Shown: positions 23,242 to 30,243, counted from the stretch's first letter. The stretch is 43,229 nt of DNA from Clostridia bacterium (GCA_017468385.1 JAFUIQ010000014.1:1-43229); one strand, 5' to 3'. Program-made: numbers and translations. Notes: generated by a model not told the origin, from the sequence alone.

Positions 23242-25053
23242 TCACGCCGCCAAGGCGCAATACTCGGGCAGATTGGCTCTCACGAGAGCGGTGGCCACGG
23301 GCGGTGTTACCGCATTGCCGCAGCGTGCCACTTGCTTGGATTTCGGATACGGGTTGCCGTTTGCGTCCGTTTCGATTATGTAATCACCCGGGAATCCCTG
23401 CGCATTGAACAGCTCACGCGGCTGAAGCATACGCATGCGGATGTCGGTGATGATGTACTCCTCGCCGTGGATGGTCACCAGGGCAAATCGGTCTTTGGTT
23501 GTGACGGTGTCCAGCGGGGCGTCAACGGATTTGGCGGCGCCGTTTGAGAAATACTTCACCAGGAACGCCTGCACTTCCGCGTGGTGTGCTCCGCTCGTGG
23601 ATATGGTGGTAAGCGGTTCGTCTGCCGGCTGACCGTCCATATTGTTGCGCATGGTGAGGATGTGTGCGGTCACGAGACTGTTGTGATCCTTGGCGGTTAC
23701 CGTGTCCAGCGGGGCATCCGCGGCACTTCCGGCGCCGTTGTATCCACCCGCGTAGTTTTTCATAATATGAGCCACAGAAAGGGCGTATCGGTTGGACGTG
23801 TCCTGCGTCATCAGCGGTTCGTCGAGTTCCTGCCCGCGCACCTCGTCCTTTGCGGTTTCGGAATGATACTGGATCAAGGTGGGAGCGACCACATAATGCT
23901 TGTTACTACTCACGATTGTTCCAAGCGGTTCTTCCACGCTGTTGACTCTCGGCAGCTGTCCCTCGCGCTCTCCATATCCCACAGGGACAATCGCCGGTGC
24001 AACGAGGTAATTCCTGTTTCCTGTCGTCACCGTTGGAAGAGGAGAATCTGCCCTCGCGCCTATGTTGTTCGTGTTGTTGCACATGATCGTCGGGGCTACC
24101 ACGCCATAGCCGTGCTTGGCTGTAACCGTATTCAGCGGATCGTGGATGCTTTGCCCGCGGAATCCTTCGCCCGAATGATTTACTTGCACAATGAACGGCT
24201 CGGGATTCTCGATCACGAATTTTTGTATACCTCGGGCGATGCGGCGCAGGGTGTTTTCCGCGAGAGGCTTGTCCCTCTCGAAAATGCTCTGTGCCGGGAT
24301 ACTCCAATCGATACATTCCGCCGCGGTGCGGTACGGGAGCAGTTTTCCGGAGCGCACTGCGTCTGCCTTTTTCGGTCCGTGTGTCGGCTTCGGCCAAACG
24401 ATGGCTTTTCCGTCGCATCGGCCGATGAGATAGAATCGGGTGCGCGTGGTCGGAGCTCCGTAATCGCAGGATTTCAATGTGCGGTAGTCGATGGTATAAC
24501 CGAGCCCCTGCTGCAGCGCGTATGCCATTTTGGAATCCGTTTTGATATCCAACGCACTGCACATCTCGTGGAATACGGGGTGATCTGCCGGAACACCTGT
24601 GGTCAGGGCAAGTATGAAGCCCTCGAAGGTTTCGCCGGATCGTTCCTTGATTGGTTTGCTATCCTCGCCCAGCGGTCCCCACGTCTGGATTTCGGGGACG
24701 TTCTCCATCATCAGCACACGCGGGCGGACGTGGTATGCCCACTTGACGGCTACCCACGCAAGGCCGCGGATATTCTTGTCCACGGGCTTTCCGCCTTTAG
24801 CACGGGAGAAATGTTTGCAATCGGGGGAGAACCAGGCCAGGGCGACGGGATGGCCGCCGCAGGCTTCCACGGGATCCACCTGCCACACGTCCTCGCAGTA
24901 GTGCTTTGTATTCGGGTGGTTTGCCTTGTGCATGGCGATGGCATCGAGATCGTGGTTTATGGCGATATCCACGCTGCGGCCGATGGCTATTTCTATACCT
25001 GTGGACGCTCCGCCGCCACCGGCGAAGTTATCGACGAATAACTCACGTTTCAT
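23242..25053 (-). CDS. C5-cytosine DNA methyltransferase with repeated target domain
   Basis: 603-residue cytosine-5 methyltransferase. Motif I FAGGGGASTG (10-19) binds AdoMet; catalytic Cys79 lies in SPDCK (PDC instead of the usual PPC); ENV is at 117-119; TTRTR at 202-206 is the QxRxR equivalent; motif X GNAVTPPVATAL at 579-590. Between motifs VIII and IX, residues 304-527 hold seven repeats of about 35 residues with the core PL-x-T-V/I-T. This takes the place of the target-recognition domain. Start ATG 25053 was chosen because motif I then begins at residue 10; the upstream 55 codons are the antisense of no known motif and overlap the preceding gene. Likely protects phage DNA from host restriction. 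Confidence 0.92.
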   Translation of the reverse strand: MKRELFVDNFAGGGGASTGIEIAIGRSVDIAINHDLDAIAMHKANHPNTKHYCEDVWQVDPVEACGGHPVALAWFSPDCKHFSRAKGGKPVDKNIRGLAWVAVKWAYHVRPRVLMMENVPEIQTWGPLGEDSKPIKERSGETFEGFILALTTGVPADHPVFHEMCSALDIKTDSKMAYALQQGLGYTIDYRTLKSCDYGAPTTRTRFYLIGRCDGKAIVWPKPTHGPKKADAVRSGKLLPYRTAAECIDWSIPAQSIFERDKPLAENTLRRIARGIQKFVIENPEPFIVQVNHSGEGFRGQSIHDPLNTVTAKHGYGVVAPTIMCNNTNNIGARADSPLPTVTTGNRNYLVAPAIVPVGYGEREGQLPRVNSVEEPLGTIVSSNKHYVVAPTLIQYHSETAKDEVRGQELDEPLMTQDTSNRYALSVAHIMKNYAGGYNGAGSAADAPLDTVTAKDHNSLVTAHILTMRNNMDGQPADEPLTTISTSGAHHAEVQAFLVKYFSNGAAKSVDAPLDTVTTKDRFALVTIHGEEYIITDIRMRMLQPRELFNAQGFPGDYIIETDANGNPYPKSKQVARCGNAVTPPVATALVRANLPEYCALAA

Positions 25054-25067
25054 TTCTCTTTTCCCCT

Positions 25068-25367
25068 TTATTCCATTTTCAACTGCACAGGCCGCTCGGG
25101 CGGTTCCTGGGATTCCGTTTTTTGTGGCTCCGGGCATTCCACCTGGCTTGCTTTCAGATGGAACATGCCGTGCGGGCGGATCGTCCAAAGGCGCATATTC
25201 CACGGAAACACCGTCCACACTCCCGTCTTTTGATCAAAACTCCCCTTATACACGGCAACGCGTCTATTCCCGTTATAGGCTTCTACTATGCATTCGCCAT
25301 GATTCGGATGTCCTTTGACAACTTTGTATCGTCGGATGGTAGGTCTATAACTATATCGGCTTATCAT
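25068..25367 (-). CDS. Small phage protein of unknown function (99 aa)
   Basis: 99 residues, basic N-terminus (ISRYSYRPTIRRYKVVKGH), beta-rich middle (CIVEAYNGNRRVAVYKGSF, TGVWTVFPWNM) and a Pro/Glu/Gln-rich tail. No family recognised. The ATG at 25367 overlaps the preceding TGA (ATGA) and is preceded by GAGGAG, so the long upstream extension of this frame is not used. Confidence 0.75.
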   Translation of the reverse strand: MISRYSYRPTIRRYKVVKGHPNHGECIVEAYNGNRRVAVYKGSFDQKTGVWTVFPWNMRLWTIRPHGMFHLKASQVECPEPQKTESQEPPERPVQLKME

Positions 25368-25645
25368 ACGGATCTCCTCAGTGATCTCACGATCACATGG
25401 GATGGGATCACGCCGAGGCGTTTCGGTTTTCTTGCCCAGATAATTGCCTTGGCAATCGCCTTGGCCGCGCAAGCCACACCGATGATCACCGGCGCGGACA
25501 AAACAATAGTAATCAGCATCCCGTACCATGCGGGTGTAGGCGATCCGCACAGGGCGATCGCTCCGGTGGCGTATGCGGCCATAAGCACCGCCAGGCAATA
25601 CAGAAGGGCGGCCGCTTCGGTGATGGTATGTATAAATCGTTTCAT
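25364..25645 (-). CDS. Small two-helix membrane protein
   Basis: 93 residues with two clear hydrophobic segments (EAAALLYCLAVLMAAYATGAIA and YGMLITIVLSAPVIIGVACA) and a basic C-terminus (KAIIWARKPKRLG ... RSLRRSV). ATG at 25645 has GAGGT 6 nt upstream. It lies in the early operon. The plus-strand promoter at 25657 starts within its leader, so it may be affected by the antisense RNA. Function unknown; a superinfection-exclusion role would be speculative. Confidence 0.75.
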   Translation of the reverse strand: MKRFIHTITEAAALLYCLAVLMAAYATGAIALCGSPTPAWYGMLITIVLSAPVIIGVACAAKAIAKAIIWARKPKRLGVIPSHVIVRSLRRSV

Positions 25646-25656
25646 ATCTGTACCTC

Positions 25657-25685
25657 TTGACATTTGAGTAAATCTCTGTTACAAT
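25657..25685 (+). promoter_or_regulatory. Antisense promoter in the early region
   Basis: TTGACA (25657-25662), 17-nt spacer, TACAAT (25680-25685) on the plus strand, against the direction of the early operon. No gene follows; instead an intrinsic terminator lies 22 bp downstream (25708). Confidence 0.75.
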
Positions 25686-25691
25686 GATAGT

Positions 25692-25746
25692 GGATTTCAT
25701 TTCTCTTGGCTCGTAACCGTTCCAGCGGTTGCGGGCCTTTTTCTTT
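25692..25746 (+). ncRNA. Predicted about 50-nt antisense RNA
   Basis: Transcription from the promoter at 25657-25685 would start near 25692. A perfect-to-wobble 12-bp stem GGCTCGTAACCG (25708-25719) / CGGTTGCGGGCC (25726-25737) with a 6-nt loop and TTTTTCTTT (25738-25746) follows, a classic intrinsic terminator. The RNA would be complementary to the 3' end of the early gene at 25697-25954 and to the leader of the two-helix membrane protein gene. Promoter and terminator are seen; existence of the RNA is inferred. Confidence 0.6.
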
Positions 25747-25954
25747 GCTCCGCTGATTCTTCGTGTTCGTCTTTCCATTCCTCCGAAAAATAGATTTCTT
25801 TTCCGTCCCACGACAGGCACATAGCAGCACCTTTCCACGAGGCATCAAATTTCAGTTTGGCGGGTCCTTCCGCCAGTTTGCCGATGGCTTCGCACGTCTT
25901 TGCGAATTCCTTCAGCTTGTCCATGGGAATCAGATTTTGCCTTCCCGTTTCCAT
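25697..25954 (-). CDS. Small early phage protein of unknown function (85 aa)
   Basis: 85 residues. Helical N-terminus (METGRQNLIPMDKLKEFAKTCEAIGKL), then a beta segment (LKFDASWKGAAMCLSWDGKEIYFSEEW) and a charged tail RPATAGTVTSQEK encoded opposite the antisense RNA terminator. AAAGGAG lies 8 nt before the ATG. No family recognised; the overlap with the upstream gene is 25 nt. Confidence 0.7.
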   Translation of the reverse strand: METGRQNLIPMDKLKEFAKTCEAIGKLAEGPAKLKFDASWKGAAMCLSWDGKEIYFSEEWKDEHEESAEQRKRPATAGTVTSQEK

Positions 25955-26286
25955 AAGCGTCTCCTTTCACATACAGATGAAGTGGCTCTTTTCAATTTCA
26001 CGCAGATTTCCTTGATGGTTTTTCCTTCCTTTGCCATACGAATCAGGGTCCGATCCTCTTCGGCAGTCCATTTACGGAATGTCCGTTTTTGCCCGTCCTT
26101 CGTCAGCTCGTCCCGGAACGGATCCGGCCGCCGTTTGATTTTGAATCCTGCGGCGATGAGGATGTCCTCCACTTTGGATCGCGGCATGAGATTCAACTGT
26201 GCGATAACACCGATCTGCCGCACCGGGCTTTTCGCCTGGCGGTATGAGGTGATGATCTCGCCGTCGGTCATGTACCTGCCAGCCAT
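25930..26286 (-). CDS. Small protein with helix-turn-helix/SANT-like segment
   Basis: 118 residues. Two helical DNA-binding-like segments are visible: IITSYRQAKSPVRQIGVIAQLNLMPRSKVEDILIAAG and FRKWTAEEDRTLIRMAKEGKTIKEICVKLKRATSSVCERRRLWKR, the latter like a Myb/SANT or GcrA-type helix-turn-helix. Probably an early regulator. Position second or third in the early operon fits. Confidence 0.7.
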   Translation of the reverse strand: MAGRYMTDGEIITSYRQAKSPVRQIGVIAQLNLMPRSKVEDILIAAGFKIKRRPDPFRDELTKDGQKRTFRKWTAEEDRTLIRMAKEGKTIKEICVKLKRATSSVCERRRLWKREGKI

Positions 26287-26288
26287 GC

Positions 26289-26597
26289 TTATGCCCCCTT
26301 TTCTTCACGGGCCCGCAATTTCTGCAGACGGGCGTGGCGCTTTTCCAGATCGTTGATATCCAGCCCCCACGCAAGGTATGCGCAGTGCGTAGGTACACGG
26401 GTGGGATTGGTCACAAAGGATCCCATCTCCCGCATCTTTCCCCAGGCGGCTTTTTTCAGTTTGGAGTATGTGTTCGGAGATCTCTTGCCGAACAGCATCT
26501 CCAATTCCCTGTTGGATAACTCCGGGTATTCCCAGAAGATGTGGATCGCTTCGGCTACGCCGGTGATCGGCGGAATACGTACATTCGGTCTTTCCAT
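26289..26597 (-). CDS. Early phage protein of unknown function (102 aa)
   Basis: 102 residues, helical and basic. The segment AEAIHIFWEYPELSNRELEMLFGKRSPNTYSKLKKAAW could be a helix-turn-helix like unit. ATG at 26597 has GGAGG 10 nt upstream; the ATG at 26606 is only 1 nt from it and less likely. It follows the Cro-like gene in the leftward operon. Confidence 0.68.
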   Translation of the reverse strand: MERPNVRIPPITGVAEAIHIFWEYPELSNRELEMLFGKRSPNTYSKLKKAAWGKMREMGSFVTNPTRVPTHCAYLAWGLDINDLEKRHARLQKLRAREEKGA

Positions 26598-26627
26598 AGA
26601 TTTCATTCCTCCCTTTCCCTCTCGCCA

Positions 26628-26837
26628 TCAGGCGGGTGTTTGTTTTTCTTCGGCCTGCGGGCGGAGCAGTTCGTCCACCGTACAGCCGAGTATGTCGGCC
26701 AGTTTCAGTAACACTGGTACCTTGGGGTTGGATTGTCCATTCTCCCATTTCGTAACAGTGCTTCGGTCTACCTTCATTCTTGCCGCAAGTTCTTCTTGCG
26801 TTATCCCTGCGGTAAGTCTTGCTTCTTTGATTCTCAT
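26628..26837 (-). CDS. Cro-like XRE-family regulator
   Basis: 69 residues comprising a single lambda-repressor-type helix-turn-helix (MRIKEARLTAGITQEELAARMKVDRSTVTKWENGQSNPKVP) and a short Glu/Gln tail. It is the first gene read leftward from the control region and has the Cro position. GAGGAG precedes the ATG. Expected to bind the same operators as the repressor and promote the lytic pathway. Confidence 0.92.
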   Translation of the reverse strand: MRIKEARLTAGITQEELAARMKVDRSTVTKWENGQSNPKVPVLLKLADILGCTVDELLRPQAEEKQTPA

Positions 26838-26857
26838 CTTTTCTCCTCTCTTGATTT

Positions 26858-26872
26858 GCGAAGATTCTTCAC
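26858..26872. promoter_or_regulatory. Operator copy 1 (near Cro-like gene)
   Basis: 15-bp near-palindrome gcgaagattcttcac. Half-sites are G[C/T]GAAG separated by 3 nt. It lies 21 bp upstream of the Cro-like ATG. Confidence 0.7.
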
Positions 26873-26882
26873 CTGTGTTCTC

Positions 26883-26911
26883 ATTATACGCGAAGTTTCT
26901 TCACTTGTCAA
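26883..26911 (-). promoter_or_regulatory. Leftward early promoter
   Basis: On the minus strand: TTGACA (26906-26911), 17-nt spacer, TATAAT (26883-26888), full consensus. Operator copy 2 fills the spacer, so bound repressor would block RNA polymerase. Confidence 0.9.
26890..26904. promoter_or_regulatory. Operator copy 2 (in leftward promoter spacer)
   Basis: 15-bp gcgaagtttcttcac, identical to copy 3. It lies exactly between the -35 and -10 of the leftward promoter. Confidence 0.75.
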
Positions 26912-26929
26912 GTGCTTTTTTGAAAATAT

Positions 26930-26944
26930 GCGAAGTTTCTTCAC
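26930..26944. promoter_or_regulatory. Operator copy 3
   Basis: 15-bp gcgaagtttcttcac, the same sequence as copy 2, just upstream of the repressor promoter -35 (26950). Bound repressor here could stabilise or limit both promoters. Confidence 0.7.
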
Positions 26945-26949
26945 CTCTA

Positions 26950-26978
26950 TTGAAATGTGAAGAATTTTCCCGTATAAT
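26950..26978 (+). promoter_or_regulatory. Repressor promoter
   Basis: TTGAAA (26950-26955), 17-nt spacer, TATAAT (26973-26978), followed by GAGGTG (26985-26990) and the repressor ATG at 26997. An imperfect operator copy lies in the spacer. Confidence 0.85.
26957..26971. promoter_or_regulatory. Operator copy 4, degenerate, in repressor promoter spacer
   Basis: gtgaagaattttccc: one half-site (GTGAAG) is intact and the other (TTTCCC) is degraded. Its place between -35 and -10 of the repressor promoter fits weak autorepression at high repressor levels. Confidence 0.6.
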
Positions 26979-26996
26979 GTTATTGAGGTGAAGAAT

Positions 26997-27602
26997 ATGA
27001 ACGTATTGAAAGAATTACGCACATCTAAGGGCGTAAAACAACGGGAAATGGCCGAGTTTCTCGGAATCGACAGAACCACTTACGGCAAGTATGAAACAGG
27101 TGCAAGTGAACCCGATTTTGATACTGTCTTAAAAATAGCAGACTATTTTGATGTTTCTGTTGACTTTTTACTGGGTCGTTCCGATTGTTTTGACTCTCCA
27201 TCTCACGACCCCACCTGGATCAATGTCCTCGGCCGCGTCGCCGCCGGCATACCGATCGAGGCTATCGAGGAAGTAATCGACCGCGAGCAGATCACAGAGT
27301 CCATGGCGAGATCTGGCTCGTATATCGGTCTCCAGATCCACGGTGCGTCTATGGAGCCGCGTATGCGTGAAGGTGACGTTGTCATCGTCCGCCTGCAGGA
27401 TGACTGCGATTCTGGTGATACCGTTATTGCCATGGTGAACGGAGACGAGGCCACCTGTAAGATCCTGCAAAAAACGCCGGACGGGATCTCTTTGCTATCC
27501 ACAAATCCGGCGTATAGTCCTATGTTCTATTCCAATCGCGAAATCGAAGAAAAACCCGTGCGCATCATTGGCAAGGTCGTCGAGCTGCGTGCAAAGTTTT
27601 AA
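26997..27602 (+). CDS. Self-cleaving phage repressor (XRE + S24 peptidase)
   Basis: 201-residue CI/LexA-like repressor. Residues 1-60 are a helix-turn-helix (LKELRTSKGVKQREMAEFLGIDRTTYGKYETG); 100-200 are an S24 peptidase with Ser118 in HGASMEP and Lys155 in EATCKIL. A cleavage-like Ala-Gly lies at 83-84 in RVAAGIP. So RecA-triggered self-cleavage and SOS induction of the prophage are expected. The ATG at 26997 is chosen over the GTG at 26988, since GAGGTG lies 6 nt before the ATG and overlaps the GTG. Confidence 0.95.
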   Translation: MNVLKELRTSKGVKQREMAEFLGIDRTTYGKYETGASEPDFDTVLKIADYFDVSVDFLLGRSDCFDSPSHDPTWINVLGRVAAGIPIEAIEEVIDREQITESMARSGSYIGLQIHGASMEPRMREGDVVIVRLQDDCDSGDTVIAMVNGDEATCKILQKTPDGISLLSTNPAYSPMFYSNREIEEKPVRIIGKVVELRAKF

Positions 27603-27663
27603 AATAGATACCCATTACCCCTACTGTTTTTAATCTTTAAAAATATTTTTTACGAGGTGTACT

Positions 27664-28761
27664 ATGGATTTTATTGATCTCCTTCGTCAATTCTCCGCTC
27701 GAACTTCTAAACTTTACCCTCAAATTCAAACCGAAGAAGCTACAAAAACTTCCCTCATTATGCCCTTCTTCCAGCAGATTCTTGGGTACGATGTTTTCAA
27801 TCCGGATGAATTTGTGCCGGAGTTTACCGCTGATGTAGGCATCAAAAAAGGTGAGAAGGTCGATTATGCAATCCTCATCGACGGCACACCCACGATCTTG
27901 GTCGAGGCAAAATGGTGCGGCGAACCACTGGATAAACATGATTCGCAGTTATTCCGCTACTATGGAACAACTACTGCCAAATTTGCTATCCTCACAAACG
28001 GTCTTCTGTATAAATTTTACACAGATCTTGATGAACCTAATAAAATGGATTCCAAGCCGTTTTTTGAGATTGACCTCTTGAATATTCGGGAGCTTGATGT
28101 TCCGGAGTTGAAGCGCTTCTGTCGTTCTAATTTTGATGCAACCGAAGTATTCGACAGAGCATCCGAACTCAAATACTCCAGCGCGATCCGTAATTACTTC
28201 ACACAACAGCTTCGTGAACCCAATGATGATTTTGTTAGATTCATGTGTGGTCAGGCTTATGAAGGCGTAAAGACACAGGCGGTAATCGACAGATTCCGCC
28301 CTATTGTCAAGGTAACGTTGAACAATTTGATTTCGGAAATGATGAACGACCGTATTTCCTCTGCCTTGAAGTCTGATGCCGATAAGGATGACGATACCGA
28401 AAAAAGCATTGCTTCCGATCAAGCGGAAGCATCCGAAGATGAGAACAAAGACACTCTTGCTCGCGGAGCAATAGTTACAACTGAGGAGGAAATGCAGTCA
28501 TTCCTCATCATAAAGGCGTGTTTGGCCGGTTCAGTCTCCCTGTCTAATATTTCCTACAAAGATACAGTCAACTATTTTTCCGTGGTTTACAATGGTCAGT
28601 CCACTAAATGGATTGTCCGTATGCGCTTAAGCGGCCGCAAAAAATATTTTAGCACCCGATCCGCAACCGGTGAGGAAATCCGGCACGATATTACATGCCC
28701 GGATGATATTTACCAATTCCGCGATGAGATTATTGTCGCCGCCAAACTTTACGAGCAGTAA
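27664..28761 (+). CDS. Restriction-endonuclease-like protein (HsdR N-terminal / COG4748 type)
   Basis: 365 residues. The N-terminal 110 residues form a PD-(D/E)XK nuclease-like core: Glu25 in TEEATKTSLIMPFF, Asp67 in VDYAIL, Glu81-Ala-Lys83 in VEAKW, and a QxxxY-like Q95LFRY. This matches the nuclease domain of type I HsdR subunits, but no helicase follows; the C-terminal half is a separate beta-rich domain (SLSNISYKDTVNYFSVVYNGQSTKWIVR). Such stand-alone genes are common beside prophage repressors. GAGGTG precedes the ATG. Possible role in superinfection exclusion; target unknown. Confidence 0.85.
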   Translation: MDFIDLLRQFSARTSKLYPQIQTEEATKTSLIMPFFQQILGYDVFNPDEFVPEFTADVGIKKGEKVDYAILIDGTPTILVEAKWCGEPLDKHDSQLFRYYGTTTAKFAILTNGLLYKFYTDLDEPNKMDSKPFFEIDLLNIRELDVPELKRFCRSNFDATEVFDRASELKYSSAIRNYFTQQLREPNDDFVRFMCGQAYEGVKTQAVIDRFRPIVKVTLNNLISEMMNDRISSALKSDADKDDDTEKSIASDQAEASEDENKDTLARGAIVTTEEEMQSFLIIKACLAGSVSLSNISYKDTVNYFSVVYNGQSTKWIVRMRLSGRKKYFSTRSATGEEIRHDITCPDDIYQFRDEIIVAAKLYEQ

Positions 28762-28772
28762 TCCTACATATG

Positions 28773-28804
28773 AAAAGCGTGAGAATTTTAACTCACGCTT
28801 TTTT
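28773..28804 (+). terminator. Intrinsic terminator after the restriction-like gene
   Basis: An 11-bp stem AAAAGCGTGAG / CTCACGCTTTT with an 8-nt loop and further T residues. It separates the moron from the integrase. Confidence 0.9.
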
Positions 28805-28806
28805 AG

Positions 28807-28881
28807 AAACCCCTCCTCGATTCCGGCGCGATCACACAGGAGGAATACGACGCAAAGAAAAAACAGCTTCTGGAGATATAA
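28807..28881 (+). pseudogene. Remnant of a SHOCT-domain gene
   Basis: The frame reads LLDSGAITQEEYDAKKKQLLEI and stops just before the integrase ribosome site. This is the C-terminal SHOCT motif (L-x-x-G-x-I-T-x-E-E-Y/F-x-x-K-K-x-x-L-L). A TAG lies directly upstream at 28804-28806, and no start is available, so only the gene's tail remains. Small SHOCT genes often precede Firmicutes prophage integrases; the moron plus terminator seems to have replaced the front part. Confidence 0.75.
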
Positions 28882-28893
28882 GGAGGTAACCAT

Positions 28894-30012
28894 ATGCCGA
28901 TCTACAAAATGGATGGCAGCAAGGACGGTCTGAAGCGATACCGCGTCCGCATCAATTATGTGGATCAGGACGGCAAGCCTCGCCAAATCGAGCGCGTCGC
29001 ATACGGGAACGCCGAGGCGAAAGAGCTGGAGCGGAAACTATACGAGCAAATAAAAAACGAGGCACCCACCGCTCGCGTCACTTTTGACTCGCTGTGCGAT
29101 GATTACCTCGTAGCAAAGAAAAATTCCGTCCGTGCTACCACATACGATAAAACACGTCGGAATCTGGATCTATATATTCGCCCTACCCTGGGGAACCTCA
29201 AACTGGATCGCCTTACCCCGCAGCGGCTCCAGACGTGGAAAAACACCATAGATGAAATGGACCTTGGACTGCAAACCAAGCGTAACATCTACAAAGAACT
29301 GAATATCGTCCTGAACTGGGCGGTCAAGTTGGAGCGCATCCCAAAGAACCCTCTCTCCCCCATTGGGACTTTCCAAGAGGTGTACTTTGAGAAACCGCAG
29401 GACAAGCTGCACTACTACACTTCGGAAGAGTTTCTGTCGTACATCGCCATTGCCTACGCCCGACAGGATTGGCCGTATTACGTTTTCTTCTCAATCGCAT
29501 TTTATACCGGCATGCGCAAGGGAGAGATCAATGCCCTGAAGTGGTCCGATATCGAAGGCACCACCATTCACGTGCGCCGGAGTATTTCCCAAAAGGTAAA
29601 AGGGGATGATCTGGAAACCCCTCCAAAGAACAAATCCTCGTACCGCGATCTGCAGATGCCTGCTCCTCTCATTGAGATCTTAAACGAGCACAAAAAGCGG
29701 CAGATGTCCGATCCACGCTTTACGGATGATTACCGCGTGTGCGGCGGATCATCTGTACTTCGTGACACGTCCATCGAGAACAAAAACAAGGCGTATTGCC
29801 AATCTGCTGGCCTCCCGCATATAAAAATACACGATTTCAGGCACACGCACGCCTCTCTTCTCGCCAATGAAGGAATCAGTATTCAGGAGATTGCACGCCG
29901 TCTGGGACATAGCAATGTGGTCATCACTTGGAACACTTACGCACACCTTTATCCACGTGAAGAAGAGCGTGCAATTTCGATCTTAAATCAAATTCAGCCA
30001 CAAAACGTGTAA
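28894..30012 (+). CDS. int: Tyrosine recombinase phage integrase
   Basis: 372-residue integrase. Residues 1-50 are an AP2-like arm-binding domain (YKMDGSKDGLKRYRVRINYVDQDG), 60-160 a core-binding SAM-like domain, and 175-365 the catalytic domain with Arg208 (YTGMRKGE), Lys247, His313-x-x-Arg316 (HDFRHTHASLL), His339 (LGHS) and nucleophile Tyr349. AAGGAGG precedes the ATG. It is the last prophage gene, next to the tRNA target. Confidence 0.97.
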   Translation: MPIYKMDGSKDGLKRYRVRINYVDQDGKPRQIERVAYGNAEAKELERKLYEQIKNEAPTARVTFDSLCDDYLVAKKNSVRATTYDKTRRNLDLYIRPTLGNLKLDRLTPQRLQTWKNTIDEMDLGLQTKRNIYKELNIVLNWAVKLERIPKNPLSPIGTFQEVYFEKPQDKLHYYTSEEFLSYIAIAYARQDWPYYVFFSIAFYTGMRKGEINALKWSDIEGTTIHVRRSISQKVKGDDLETPPKNKSSYRDLQMPAPLIEILNEHKKRQMSDPRFTDDYRVCGGSSVLRDTSIENKNKAYCQSAGLPHIKIHDFRHTHASLLANEGISIQEIARRLGHSNVVITWNTYAHLYPREEERAISILNQIQPQNV

Positions 30013-30028
30013 AAATCGTGGATGAACG

Positions 30029-30060
30029 AAAAAAGAGCCTGTAAATCCAGGCTCTTTTTG
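30029..30060. terminator. Bidirectional terminator between integrase and tRNA-Val
   Basis: A 12-bp stem AAAAAGAGCCTG / CAGGCTCTTTTT with a 6-nt loop, usable on both strands. It would end the integrase transcript and the tRNA transcript, which runs toward it. Confidence 0.9.
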
Positions 30061-30065
30061 TGTTT

Positions 30066-30142
30066 TGGTGGAGACAACTGGGATCGAACCAGTGACCCCT
30101 TGCATGTCAAGCAAGTACTCTAACCAGCTGAGCTATGCCTCC
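30066..30142 (-). tRNA. tRNA-Val (GAC)
   Basis: Minus-strand tRNA with a 7-bp acceptor stem (GGAGGCA / TGTCTCC, one G-U), D-arm, anticodon stem CTTGC/GCAAG around loop TTGACAT (anticodon GAC, Val), T-loop TTCGATC and an encoded CCA. The 3' end faces the prophage, so it is the likely integration target; the 3' half (about 30066-30110) is the expected attR core. The tRNA is complete. Confidence 0.97.
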
Positions 30143-30159
30143 GTGCCAAATACTTTATC

Positions 30160-30188
30160 ATTATACCATTGTACCTATGGTTTGTCAA
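30160..30188 (-). promoter_or_regulatory. tRNA-Val promoter
   Basis: Minus strand: TTGACA (30183-30188), 17-nt spacer, TATAAT (30160-30165), full consensus, 18 bp before the tRNA 5' end. Confidence 0.9.
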
Positions 30189-30243
30189 CAGTTATTTTGC
30201 TTTTCCCCCGCAAAAGTCAACCAGAATATTTGTTCGTTTTTCA

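Larger units (their letters stand above)
1..30066. mobile_element. Prophage, contractile-tail (myovirus-type), right part
   Basis: Continuous phage gene set from integrase to tail spike, with an HK97-type head (terminase, portal, protease, capsid) and a PBSX/Xkd-like contractile tail (sheath, tube, chaperones, tape measure, baseplate). Nearly all genes are on the minus strand, with the lysogeny genes (repressor, restriction-like gene, integrase) and hicAB on the plus strand. The right end abuts a tRNA-Val gene. The left end, including lysis genes and attL, lies before position 1. All structural genes present look full length, so the element may be functional. Confidence 0.95.

Noticed and set aside
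23581-25041. Long plus-strand open frame opposite the methyltransferase
   Set aside because: Antisense shadow of a strongly supported enzyme gene; no ribosome site.
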